Shown: positions 32,964 to 41,513 of the stretch, piece after piece | How the letters are laid out: each line of letters starts with the position of its first letter | Numbering within the stretch: the stretch's first letter is position 1 | Source of the DNA: an uncultured bacterium | GTDB taxonomy: Bacteria > Cyanobacteriota > Vampirovibrionia > Gastranaerophilales > Gastranaerophilaceae | Assembly: GCA_948964545.1 (NCBI GenBank) | Contig: CAREDV010000001.1 | Coordinates: 310,001-374,000 of the forward strand | Reading direction: 5' to 3' | DNA length: 64,000 nt | Translations under genes and position numbers: made by a program | Notes under the pieces: generated by a model | The model's database searches: none | What the model was told of the DNA's origin: nothing | What the model saw: the letters and a program-made list of their open reading frames with translations, nothing else

Positions 32964-33899
32964 ATGGAAGAATTTACTCATTATACGGTAATGAAAAACG
33001 AAGCTGTTGATGCGCTTCAATGTCAATCGGGAAAGATTTATGTGGATTGCACTCTTGGCGGGGGAGGTCACAGCGGACTTATATTAAGCCGTATTCAGCC
33101 CGACGGAAAACTCATTGCTTTTGATGTGGATGAAGATGCGATAAAAGCATCTTCAGAGCGCTTAAAAGATTACGATAATTTAACAATTGTTAAAAGCTCT
33201 TATACAAATATTAAGAAAGTATTACAGGAACTTGGTATCGAAAAAATTACAGGCGGTGTACTTTTTGACCTTGGTGCTTCTTATCATCAGTTTCACAAAG
33301 GCGAGCGCGGGTTTTCTTTTTCTAAAGAAGCTCCTCTGGATATGAGATTTAATCAGGATGCCGAATTTTCTGCATCAGATGTCGTAAATACTTATTCTGA
33401 AGATGATTTAGTGCGAATTTTTTCTGAGTATGGAGAAGAAAGATTTTCGAAAAGAATTGCGAAAAAAATAGTTGATGAAAGAAAGCTTAAAAAGCTTGAA
33501 ACAACAACCGAATTAGCGGATTTGATTGTTAACTGCACACCGCATGTGAAATCCTCAATTCACCCAGCTACACGTGTTTTTCAGGCAATCAGGATTGAGG
33601 TGAATCAAGAGTTAACAAATGTAAAAAATACTCTGAATGATGTGTTGGATTTGTTGGACTTTGGTGCTATAATAAGTGTAATAAGTTTTCATTCGCTGGA
33701 AGACAGATTGGTGAAACACTTATTCAAATACCACTCGCAGAGGTGTCATTGCGATAAATCACAGATGATTTGCCACTGTCCGCCTCCAAAATTGGAACTT
33801 TTAAACAAAAAACCAATAACAGCGAGTGATGAGGAGATAAGGATAAATCCGCCATCGAGAAGTGCGAAACTTCGAGTGGCAAGGTGTATTAAGGGGTAA
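32964..33899 (+). CDS. rsmH: 16S rRNA (cytosine-1402-N4)-methyltransferase
   Basis: 311 residues with the SAM-binding LGGGGHSGLILSR region (YVDCTLGGGGHS), FDVDEDAI, GVLFDLGASYHQFHKGERGFSF, PLDMRFNQ and SVISFHSLEDRLVK. Usually the first gene of the division and cell-wall cluster; here only an FtsL-like gene follows. No Shine-Dalgarno; TAAAAT ends six bases before the ATG. Confidence 0.95.
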   Translation: MEEFTHYTVMKNEAVDALQCQSGKIYVDCTLGGGGHSGLILSRIQPDGKLIAFDVDEDAIKASSERLKDYDNLTIVKSSYTNIKKVLQELGIEKITGGVLFDLGASYHQFHKGERGFSFSKEAPLDMRFNQDAEFSASDVVNTYSEDDLVRIFSEYGEERFSKRIAKKIVDERKLKKLETTTELADLIVNCTPHVKSSIHPATRVFQAIRIEVNQELTNVKNTLNDVLDLLDFGAIISVISFHSLEDRLVKHLFKYHSQRCHCDKSQMICHCPPPKLELLNKKPITASDEEIRINPPSRSAKLRVARCIKG

Positions 33900-33905
33900 G
33901 AAGAT

Positions 33906-34355
33906 TTGAATACAGCAAGAGTAAGAACAGCAGAAAGTATTACAAAAACAACAGGTTATGTTAACAATCCGATAGAAACTCAGGTTATTGAAGGTTATTT
34001 TCAGAAGGAGATTTCGCAAAAAGCTATGGCAATAAGAAAAGTTAATAAAACTCTATGTGCTCTTTTAGGTGCTGCAGTAATGTTTGCTTTCATCAGCTAT
34101 TACTTTGCTATGTCTAATGAACTTGCTTTGAATAAACTCAGCCGTCAAATTACAACACTTAATGATGAAAATGCCGAACTTCAAAACAGCCTTGACAGAT
34201 TGAAATCTTTTAATAACGTAGATACTAAAATGGGTCAGTATAATATGTTAAGCAAAGCAGAAAAAGTAATTGAAGTTCAGGCTGTAGATTCTGTGCTTCC
34301 CGTTATTTCAACATCGCCTAAAACAGCATCTTTTAACTGGGCTGTCGGGTATTAA
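33906..34355 (+). CDS. FtsL-like cell division protein
   Basis: 149 residues starting with TTG (AGGGG upstream): cytosolic N terminus, one membrane helix (ALLGAAVMFAFISYYFAM) and a periplasmic coiled coil (LNKLSRQITTLNDENAELQNSLDRL). Size, topology and the place right after rsmH match FtsL, though sequence similarity in that family is always low. A downstream ATG at residue ~45 is a less likely start. Confidence 0.65.
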   Translation: MNTARVRTAESITKTTGYVNNPIETQVIEGYFQKEISQKAMAIRKVNKTLCALLGAAVMFAFISYYFAMSNELALNKLSRQITTLNDENAELQNSLDRLKSFNNVDTKMGQYNMLSKAEKVIEVQAVDSVLPVISTSPKTASFNWAVGY

Positions 34356-34432
34356 TGTAACAATAACTTAATAAAATTTTACAAAACCTGAACCCCTGTC
34401 ATAATGGCTCATAGCATAGCATAGCATAGCAT
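34356..34432 (+). repeat. Promoter repeat with CATAG pentamers, copy A
   Basis: Copy A of a ~75-base unit: TGTAACAATA..., -35 TTTACA (34378-34383), 16-base spacer, -10 CATAAT (34400-34405), then four tandem CATAG plus CAT (34410-34432). Drives the 254-residue gene; the pentamers fall in its 5' leader 67 bases before the ATG. Confidence 0.75.
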
Positions 34433-34498
34433 GTGTGCGTTATTGTCAATTATTTTTAGCGCATATCCTTTTTATATACATAATAAAAGGAGGATATT

Positions 34499-35263
34499 AT
34501 GACAACACCTGACATTAATAGTTTTAGACCAACAGGAGATCCGCAGGCGGATTTGGCTAGATGGAAAGCAATGGGCGGCACGAAAGAACAGTTGCAAGCA
34601 GCATTTGGCGATCCTAATAAACCAAACAGTACCTTTACTGCAGGTCAGCAATTTCCACCAATGCCACCAAATGGTAATATTTGGGGCGGACAAATCCCGA
34701 TGATGGGAATGATGCCGCAAGTGGGTATGCCAATGATGGGCGGAATGTCGCCGTTTTGTCCGTCTCCATTTGCTAATTTTAGTGCGTCATCAAGTAGTAG
34801 TTCCACTATAACAAGTACAACAACTTCATCTGCAAAAAAATCGAATATCGCTAAAGGTTATGGCAAAACTGATGAGCAAAAGACTCATTCGCAAGAGGAT
34901 AATTATCAAACCTATATTAAAAAAGCCGAGAATACTCAATTGACAAAACAAGAACGAAAAGACATAAAAAAACAAACAAAAGCTTATTTTAAAGAAATGG
35001 AGCAATGGAGGAAAGAATATAAAAAATCGGTTAAAGATGAAATAAAATCTGCCCAAAAAGGTAAATCAAAAAACGAATGCGAAGCGATAAACAACGAATA
35101 CAAAGAAAAAACAGAGGCTTATGTTAAAGCTAGATTTGAGGAGAAGTATCCTGATTTGGATTTTTATGCGGTAATGTTTAACAGCTCTGAAATAGGACGT
35201 GCAACTGCTGAAAGCGGATTATTCCACAGCGAAACTCCTCAACTTATTTACCTGACAAAATAA
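34499..35263 (+). CDS. Low-complexity Met/Pro-rich hypothetical protein
   Basis: 254 residues, cytosolic. Residues 1-60 contain DPQADLARWKAMGGTKEQL; 60-95 are rich in Met, Pro and Gly (MPMMGGMSPF); 95-115 are a Ser/Thr run; 120-254 are charged and helical (ERKDIKKQTKAYFKEMEQW). Strong AAAGGAGG. Family unknown. The Met/Gln/Pro composition recalls the gene at 57428. The CATAG-repeat promoter upstream is shared with two other loci. Confidence 0.65.
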   Translation: MTTPDINSFRPTGDPQADLARWKAMGGTKEQLQAAFGDPNKPNSTFTAGQQFPPMPPNGNIWGGQIPMMGMMPQVGMPMMGGMSPFCPSPFANFSASSSSSSTITSTTTSSAKKSNIAKGYGKTDEQKTHSQEDNYQTYIKKAENTQLTKQERKDIKKQTKAYFKEMEQWRKEYKKSVKDEIKSAQKGKSKNECEAINNEYKEKTEAYVKARFEEKYPDLDFYAVMFNSSEIGRATAESGLFHSETPQLIYLTK

Positions 35264-35536
35264 TATTTATGTTATAATAAAAAAAAGGAGTCCGAAGACT
35301 CCGTTGGAATTAAGAATAGCTGGAAGTATGAAAAAGATTTAATGATTATATTTAACGTAATAATTGGATGTTCTGCAATTAGCCGAATATCCAATTTTTT
35401 TTTACAGTTGGATAATAGTCGCTTATACAAAAGTTTGATTTATACCATACTAAAGTATGAAGTTTTGTAAAATTTGTTAAAGTTTTTCTTATTGTGTGCC
35501 GTAAGAGTATGTGTAGGCATGTAAAGGAAAATTTTC
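35264..35536 (+). other. Intergenic region with hairpins
   Basis: Contains a GGAGTC/GACTCC hairpin near 35287-35302 without T run, a terminator at 35361-35403, then a likely promoter region for the HD-GYP-like gene. No gene seen. Confidence 0.5.
35361..35403 (+). terminator. Intrinsic terminator
   Basis: ATTGGAT/ATCCAAT arms around a 19-base loop followed by nine T. Confidence 0.65.
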
Positions 35537-36769
35537 ATGAAAAAAGAAGAGAAAAATAATGGTGTTTCGCTGTTTTCGCAGTCTGAATATTTACTTGATC
35601 AAGATCCAATTGAAGAACTTTTCGCACTTAACCTAGGTGATTTTATGGCTGAGAATCTTATTTCTGAAGATTTGGCCAGAAAAGTCGGGAGCAGTTCAAA
35701 AGATAAAAAATCTGGTTTGATAAATCAATTGAAAGAATTGATTTCTATATATTCACTACAAAATACTTTGTGTGTTTTGAGTTTTGATTCAAGTGAGGAG
35801 CAGGCAATTTATACCTCAATTGCATATTCAATTAAACAGATGCTGGAAATTCAAGCCTGCCATATTTATCTTGAAAAGAATAGTGAATTAGAGCTTGTCG
35901 GTACAACATCCGAAGGGTGCGGTGCAGAAACTGCAAAAAAAGCTTTTGTGTCACGAGAAACTGTGTTTGAAGATGTTATAGCAGTTCCAATGCACTGCAA
36001 TGTTAAATCTGTCGGAGCGTTCGTGCTTGAAACAGAAAAAGTAATTAATGAAAAATATTTACAGTTAGTTGAAACTATGGCAGTGCTTTTTGCAACTTCA
36101 ATGACTTTGCAGCAGACTATTGATGAGGCTAATAAACTTATTGAAGATGAAACATCTTTAGTATCTGATTTGCAGCATATCAGGGCTGAATTAACTGCTT
36201 TAATCGGAGATTTATGCGATTATCAGCAAAGCTTTGTAGAACACCTTGCAAATGCTGTTGATACAAAAGGCGGTTATAAAGTTTCGCATTCTAAAAATAC
36301 CGCAAACCTTGCAAGACAAATTTGTAAGCAAATTGGTTTGAACGAAAAGACAACAGATTTGATATATTATGCAGGATTATTGCAAAATATTGGTAAAATT
36401 GCACTTTCGGAAGAAGTTTTTGCTACAAACGGAAAACTTTCTCCTGAAGATTTGCAAAAAATTCAGGAACATTCAAATCTCGGAGTTCACCTGTTGATGA
36501 ATATCAATTTCCTGTCAGAAGTTGTTCCATATATTACATATCAAAAGGAACGATATGATGGTTCTGGTACTCCTGAGGGATTGAAAGGACAGTCAATACC
36601 GTTTGGTTCAAGAATTATTGCCGTTTCAGATGCGTATTCGGCAATGACATCGGATAGACCATATAGAAAAGCAATGGCTGTAGAAAAAGCAGTTGAGATT
36701 ATGCAGTCTGAATCAGGTGTAAAATGGGATCCTGTGGTAATTCAGGCTTTAGCGGAAATTACAAAATAA
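35537..36769 (+). CDS. GAF plus degenerate HD-GYP domain protein
   Basis: 410 residues: a GAF-like sensor (about 80-210) and an HD-GYP fold (about 235-405). The fold is clear (SHSKNTANLARQICKQIG, GSRIIAVSDAYSAMTSDRPYRKA), but key metal and catalytic residues are changed: HDIGK is QNIGK, HHE is QKE and GYP is GTP. It therefore probably does not hydrolyse cyclic-di-GMP and may be a binding or signalling protein. Followed by a terminator. Confidence 0.88.
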   Translation: MKKEEKNNGVSLFSQSEYLLDQDPIEELFALNLGDFMAENLISEDLARKVGSSSKDKKSGLINQLKELISIYSLQNTLCVLSFDSSEEQAIYTSIAYSIKQMLEIQACHIYLEKNSELELVGTTSEGCGAETAKKAFVSRETVFEDVIAVPMHCNVKSVGAFVLETEKVINEKYLQLVETMAVLFATSMTLQQTIDEANKLIEDETSLVSDLQHIRAELTALIGDLCDYQQSFVEHLANAVDTKGGYKVSHSKNTANLARQICKQIGLNEKTTDLIYYAGLLQNIGKIALSEEVFATNGKLSPEDLQKIQEHSNLGVHLLMNINFLSEVVPYITYQKERYDGSGTPEGLKGQSIPFGSRIIAVSDAYSAMTSDRPYRKAMAVEKAVEIMQSESGVKWDPVVIQALAEITK

Positions 36770-36771
36770 CT

Positions 36772-36794
36772 AAGACCCGAAAGGGTCTTTTTTT
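36772..36794 (+). terminator. Intrinsic terminator
   Basis: AAGACCC-GAAA-GGGTCTT plus T run. Nearly identical to the terminator after gyrB, with the same sequence continuing into the promoter repeat. Confidence 0.88.
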
Positions 36795-36797
36795 ATT

Positions 36798-36879
36798 TGT
36801 AACAATAGCTTAATAAAATTTTACAAAGCTGAAAAGCTAGCTATAATGCCTCATAGCATAGCATAGCATAGCATAGCAT
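36798..36879 (+). repeat. Promoter repeat with CATAG pentamers, copy B
   Basis: Same unit as copy A: TTTACA (36820-36825), 16-base spacer, TATAAT (36842-36847), then five CATAG plus CAT (36852-36879). Drives the 262-residue gene, with the pentamers 73 bases before its ATG. Confidence 0.75.
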
Positions 36880-36951
36880 CCGTGCGTCCATAGCAACCTT
36901 TTTCACCTTTTTGTTTTAATAAATACAGGTAGTGAAACAGAAAGGCAGAAA

Positions 36952-37740
36952 ATGGAAATTAGTAAAATCGGGTTTAAAGGTGTTGAAAATGTTCCAATGC
37001 AAGCGACTGTTGTTGAACAAAAACAGACGGAACAGTTTGAAGATAAAGAAAAAAGCAATGCTGCAAAATATATGATAGGTGCAACGGCGCTTGCAGGTGT
37101 AATCGGATTGGGTATTGCAGGACGCAAAGGGCATCTTGGCGAAGGTATTCAGAAATTTTTAGGCGGAGCTAAAAAGTCTGCATCAGAAACAGCTTCAACA
37201 GCAGCGGCTGCTGGAAGCCGCACTGCGCCTAAAGTTGAAAAATTTACAGCAGAAGAACTTGAAAAGATTTCTAAAAAGAATATTAAAGACCTTACTCCTG
37301 AAGAGTACGGCAAAATTATAGATACGGTTATTTCTGATGATGTACCTCTTTTAAAAGAATTGCTTAAAAAGCATCGAGCTAATCTGGCTCAGGTTAAAGA
37401 TGACGTTCCTGTAAAAGAAGTATTAGATAAAATTCCTGTGCTGCAAAGATATCTGCGTATAAAAGGGATTGAACCTTCATTTAAAAAAGTGTTCGGTGCA
37501 GATTCTCCATTGACTAAAAAATTGAATGAATTAAAAATCGGAGAAGTTCTGGATTGTATTCCTGAAAAAATGCCGATACCCGAACAGTATAAGGGATTAA
37601 TTTCAATGCTGGACAGAAATAAAACAGTTGCTGAAACATGCGAGCCGTTTTTGCCGCAAATAAAACAGCAGGGAATTGAACTCGATTTCAGTAAATCTCT
37701 ATTAGACCATGCTGATGTTTGGCAAAAGTTTAGCTTATAA
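36952..37740 (+). CDS. Lineage-specific protein with FKG N-terminal motif
   Basis: 262 residues. Opens with ISKIGFKGVEN, then a small-residue hydrophobic segment (MIGATALAGVIGLGIAG), an Ala/Ser linker and a helical C-terminal domain (EELEKISKKNIKDLTPEEYG; VDVPVKEVLDKI-type repeats). GAAAGGC precedes the ATG. Family not recognised; similar opening to the protein at 21104. Confidence 0.65.
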   Translation: MEISKIGFKGVENVPMQATVVEQKQTEQFEDKEKSNAAKYMIGATALAGVIGLGIAGRKGHLGEGIQKFLGGAKKSASETASTAAAAGSRTAPKVEKFTAEELEKISKKNIKDLTPEEYGKIIDTVISDDVPLLKELLKKHRANLAQVKDDVPVKEVLDKIPVLQRYLRIKGIEPSFKKVFGADSPLTKKLNELKIGEVLDCIPEKMPIPEQYKGLISMLDRNKTVAETCEPFLPQIKQQGIELDFSKSLLDHADVWQKFSL

Positions 37741-37755
37741 AATAACACATTATTG

Positions 37756-37783
37756 AAAGGCGGGCCTTTGGCCCGCCTTTTTT
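37756..37783 (+). terminator. Intrinsic terminator
   Basis: AAAGGCGGGCC/GGCCCGCCTTT hairpin with T run. Confidence 0.88.
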
Positions 37784-38075
37784 ATTGAACAATACTGTAA
37801 GCTACAATTTCATTGATATAAATATTCAGCCAATCGTATTTAAAACAAACATAGTCATTACATTTGCAGTCGTCGCCGTCGCAGGTGCAGTAATCTGATA
37901 ATCTGCATACAAGAGCATTCTCAAGTGTAATAAAATCGTTATGGCATTCTTCGCATCTGCCCTCGGGTAAAAATATGTTTCCGTCTATTTTTAAGTGGTT
38001 TGTAAAAATTGTAATACGGCTGGTTCCAGTTTCTTCAACAATTTTCTCAATTGATTTTAATAAATGTTTTGACAT
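37782..38075 (-). CDS. Cysteine-rich small protein
   Basis: 97 residues from the ATG at 38075 (AAGGAG upstream). An N-terminal helix (HLLKSIEKIVEETG) and a strand are followed by a cluster of cysteines (CEECH, CRLSDYCTCDGDDCKC), likely metal binding. Convergent with the FKG-type gene. No family recognised. Confidence 0.65.
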   Translation of the reverse strand: MSKHLLKSIEKIVEETGTSRITIFTNHLKIDGNIFLPEGRCEECHNDFITLENALVCRLSDYCTCDGDDCKCNDYVCFKYDWLNIYINEIVAYSIVQ

Positions 38076-38228
38076 ATAAATTCTCCTTTTTTTCATGTGG
38101 AGTATAACCCGAAATTTTATAATTTAAATTCCACTAACGGTTAACTTTTTGTTATAAATTAGCAAAAAAAATGTGTTTGTGTTACAATAATGTCAAGGGA
38201 ATAAGACTAAAAGGGGAGAAAATAATTT

Positions 38229-40757
38229 ATGGCAGACGGAATTACAGAAGTAGAAAATAATCAACCTATTGAAAAGATTGAAGTGGTAGACCTTCCTGCC
38301 AGTAATGAATCTATGGAAACAAAAACTTCGCAGGAATATGGCGCAAGCAATATCAGAGTTTTAGAAGGCTTGGAGGCTGTTAGGATGAGACCTGGTATGT
38401 ATATCGGTTCAACTTCCCAAAGAGGTCTTCATCATTGTATTTATGAAATCGTTGACAACTCAATCGACGAATCTCTTGCAGGTTTTTGTACAGATATATA
38501 TGTCACTGTAAATAAGGATAATAGCGTAACTGTTGAAGATAACGGCCGCGGTATTCCTGTTGATATCAAGCCAGAAACAGGCAAATCTGCTTTGGAAATT
38601 GTTCACACAGTGCTTCACGCTGGCGGAAAATTTGGTGACGGCGGTTATAAGGTATCAGGCGGACTTCACGGTGTTGGGGCTTCTGTTGTAAACGCACTTT
38701 CAGAAAAGTATCGCGTTGAAGTTTCTCGCCAAGGTTTTGTTTGGCGTCAGGAATATATGAGAGGCGAACCGCTTTCTCCCGTTGAAAAAGGTGAAGCTAC
38801 TGATAAAACAGGTACTAAAACAACTTTTTGGCCTGATCCTGAGATTTTTACAGAAACAACAGTTATTGATAAAGATGTAATTGCTAACCGCTTGCGCGAA
38901 ATGGCATTCTTAAACAAAGGCTTGAGGATTGTGTTTATCGACGGCGTAACTCAAGAGCAGCAAGAGTTTCATTATGCGGGCGGTATCGGAAGCTATGTTG
39001 AATTCTTGAATCATAATAAAAATGTATTACATGATAAACCTATTTATATTGATAAAATGGTAGATGGTATGCAGATTGAAGTTGCAATGCAATACACTGA
39101 TGCTTACAGCGAAAGCGTTTTGTCATTTGCTAACAATATCAATACACATTCTGGCGGTACGCATTTAACAGGTTTCAGAAACTCTTTGACTCGTGTATTT
39201 AATGATTACGCAAGAAAAAATAATATTTTAAAAGACAGCGACCAAAACCTTTCAGGCGATGATGTCAGAGAAGGTTTAACAGCTATTGTCAGCGTTAAGA
39301 TTTCTAATCCTGAATTTGAAGGCCAGACTAAAGAAAAACTTGGTAACGCAGAGGCTATGGGAGCAACTCAGGATGCTGTCCGCGATAAATTGCAGGAATG
39401 GTTAGAGTTTAACCCTAAAATTGCAAAAATTATTATTGAAAAAACCTTGCAGGCTCAGCGTGCTAGGGAAGCCGCTAGAAAAGCAAGAGAACTTACTAGA
39501 CGTAAATCTGTTCTTGAAAATTCGACTCTCCCTGGTAAACTTGCAGATTGTTCTAATAGAGAACCTGAAAAATGTGAAATCTATATAGTTGAGGGTGATT
39601 CTGCGGGCGGTTCTGCAAAACAGGGCAGAAACAGAATGTTCCAAGCTATTTTGCCATTGAGAGGTAAAATTCTTAACGTTGAAAAAGCAAGATTAGATAA
39701 AATTTATGGTAACAATGAAATTCAATCTATGGTTCAGGCATTTGGTATTAATATCAGCAGAAATTCTGATGAAGTTGATTTAGAAAAACTTCGTTACCAC
39801 AAAATTATTATCATGACCGATGCCGATGTTGACGGTGCGCACATCAGAACGTTATTGTTAACATTCTTCTTTAGATATGCAAAACCATTAATCGAAAATG
39901 GTTATGTTTATATTGCTCAGCCGCCGTTATTTAAAATTACTTCAGGTAAAAATATTGAATATTTATATGATGAACATGCACTTGATAAAATGCTTAAAGA
40001 ACGTGGTATTAAGAATTTGAGTCTTTCTGACAAAACTAAATCAAGAACAAAAACAGGCGATGAGTTATTAGAATTAATCAAAAACATGTCAACATTCTAT
40101 AATTCATATAACAACCCGATTCTGAACTTGTATCCAGCTGTAGTTTTAAGAGGTTTGGTACGTTCAAATATTACACCTGAAAACTTTGAAGATCAGGCTA
40201 AAATGACTGAAATAGTTGAATATTTGAATCACTATTTGCAGGATCATGCTAAAAATTACAATATTTCAGAAGCTTCAAGCTATGTTTGCTCTTTGAAATA
40301 TAACGCAGAAACCGCAAAATATTCTATTCAATTGAATTTGAACGAAGAAGAACATGTTGTAATCAATCAGAACATAATCAAAAGTTCCGAATACAAACGA
40401 TTGAAAACAGCTTATCCTTTAATCAGAAATTATTTGATTGAGGAAGAGGATAATTTGATACTTGAAACTGATACTGAACAGTATGAAATTAATTCGTTTG
40501 AAAAACTACAAAAAATTATTGACGACAGAGGTCAAAAAGGCATGACAATTCAACGTTTCAAAGGGTTAGGTGAAATGATGCCGCAGCAGTTGTGGGAAAC
40601 AACAATGGATCCTGCAACAAGAACATTGTTGAAAGTAAATATTGAAGATGCAATGTTATGTGATCAGCTGTTTGATATTTTGATGGGTGACAAGGTTGAC
40701 CCGCGCAGAAACTTTATTGAATCCAATGCTGTTTATGCAACAAATATTGATACTTAA
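38229..40757 (+). CDS. gyrB: DNA gyrase subunit B
   Basis: 842 residues; ATPase subunit of the supercoiling topoisomerase. ATPase domain with VDNSIDESLAG, VEDNGRGIPV and GGLHGVGASVVNALS; Toprim domain with EGDSAGGSAKQGR and DADVDGAHIRTL; C-terminal RFKGLGEMMP and MDPATRTLLKV. About 35 residues precede the usual start and the Toprim region carries a longer insert than in Gram-positive GyrB. AAGGGGAG precedes the ATG. gyrA is not adjacent. Confidence 0.96.
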   Translation: MADGITEVENNQPIEKIEVVDLPASNESMETKTSQEYGASNIRVLEGLEAVRMRPGMYIGSTSQRGLHHCIYEIVDNSIDESLAGFCTDIYVTVNKDNSVTVEDNGRGIPVDIKPETGKSALEIVHTVLHAGGKFGDGGYKVSGGLHGVGASVVNALSEKYRVEVSRQGFVWRQEYMRGEPLSPVEKGEATDKTGTKTTFWPDPEIFTETTVIDKDVIANRLREMAFLNKGLRIVFIDGVTQEQQEFHYAGGIGSYVEFLNHNKNVLHDKPIYIDKMVDGMQIEVAMQYTDAYSESVLSFANNINTHSGGTHLTGFRNSLTRVFNDYARKNNILKDSDQNLSGDDVREGLTAIVSVKISNPEFEGQTKEKLGNAEAMGATQDAVRDKLQEWLEFNPKIAKIIIEKTLQAQRAREAARKARELTRRKSVLENSTLPGKLADCSNREPEKCEIYIVEGDSAGGSAKQGRNRMFQAILPLRGKILNVEKARLDKIYGNNEIQSMVQAFGINISRNSDEVDLEKLRYHKIIIMTDADVDGAHIRTLLLTFFFRYAKPLIENGYVYIAQPPLFKITSGKNIEYLYDEHALDKMLKERGIKNLSLSDKTKSRTKTGDELLELIKNMSTFYNSYNNPILNLYPAVVLRGLVRSNITPENFEDQAKMTEIVEYLNHYLQDHAKNYNISEASSYVCSLKYNAETAKYSIQLNLNEEEHVVINQNIIKSSEYKRLKTAYPLIRNYLIEEEDNLILETDTEQYEINSFEKLQKIIDDRGQKGMTIQRFKGLGEMMPQQLWETTMDPATRTLLKVNIEDAMLCDQLFDILMGDKVDPRRNFIESNAVYATNIDT

Positions 40758-40758
40758 T

Positions 40759-40782
40759 AAAAGACCCGAAAGGGTCTTTTTA
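40759..40782 (+). terminator. Intrinsic terminator after gyrB
   Basis: AAAGACCC-GAAA-GGGTCTTTTT; duplicate of the terminator at 36772. Confidence 0.88.
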
Positions 40783-40784
40783 TT

Positions 40785-40848
40785 TGTAACAATAGCTTAA
40801 TAAAATTTTACAAACCTCGAAACCCTGTTATACTGCCTCATAGCATAG
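40785..40848 (+). repeat. Promoter repeat with CATAG pentamers, copy C
   Basis: Third copy: TTTACA (40807-40812), 16-base spacer, TATACT (40829-40834), then only two CATAG before the sequence changes to GCAGCAGCAAAG. Downstream is a broken gene. Confidence 0.75.
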
Positions 40849-41434
40849 CAGCAGCAAAGGCTGGCGAAAACATAGAGAAAGTCAGAGGTCCGTTAAAAAC
40901 AAATCCTATATATGATATAAAAACTGTAAAAATACAAAGACATGATGGAACTTTTGTTAACTGTGCAGAATTTAAAAAGGATATTGTTCTTAATGGGCGC
41001 AATATAACTGTTGTAAAACTGTAGACGCACAAACTGGAAAAACTATTTCTATAAAAAGAGATAGACCTCAGGTTTTGGATAATATTGTTACGGTCAAAGA
41101 AAGAGTAAGTGATAACGGTCAAAAAGTTACCAAACAATATGAATATCGTGACAGTAAAATTCATAGTACAACAACTTCTTTTTATGATTCTAAAACAGGT
41201 GTATTGAAAAAAACAACTGTATACGGAGAAGGAAACCCACCGCATATATCAATGAAGGATAAAAAAGGCTATAGATTTAGATTGAATTATGCTAATAATA
41301 ACGGACAACATTATGTTTCATCAATACATTTGCAAGATCCGAAAGGTAATCATTTACTCGATTATTATGGAAACAGTACGATTGAACAGGCAAAAACTGT
41401 TATTAAAGAACATAATTTACCGTTTGAAATTTAA
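40839..41434 (+). pseudogene. Truncated, frameshifted gene remnant
   Basis: An open frame without a start codon runs from the CATAG repeat (AAAKAGENIEKVRGPLK ... NGRNITVVK) to a TAG at 41023; one base out of register it continues (DAQTGKTISIKRD ... KTVIKEHNLPFEI) to 41434. Joined, this is a ~195-residue beta-rich protein with repeated K/T-rich strands. The first ATG of the second frame (41075) has no Shine-Dalgarno. The 5' end is missing, apparently replaced by promoter-repeat copy C. Family unknown. Confidence 0.6.
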
Positions 41435-41458
41435 AAAAGCCCTATTAAGGGCTTTTTT
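41433..41458 (+). terminator. Intrinsic terminator
   Basis: AAAAAAGCCC/GGGCTTTTTT with TATTA loop. Confidence 0.85.
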
Positions 41459-41513
41459 GCTGTTGAATTCCTGTATTCTTGATGTAAAATTGTTGTATAA
41501 GAGGATATTTGAA

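Noticed and set aside
34410..34432. CATAG arrays as a CRISPR or Rep-type origin
   Set aside because: Units are five bases without spacers and sit directly after a -10 box; they are simple tandem repeats in a leader.
41289..41513. Long N-terminal extension of adk
   Set aside because: It runs back through a terminator and the gene remnant; the real start is 41514 or 41586.
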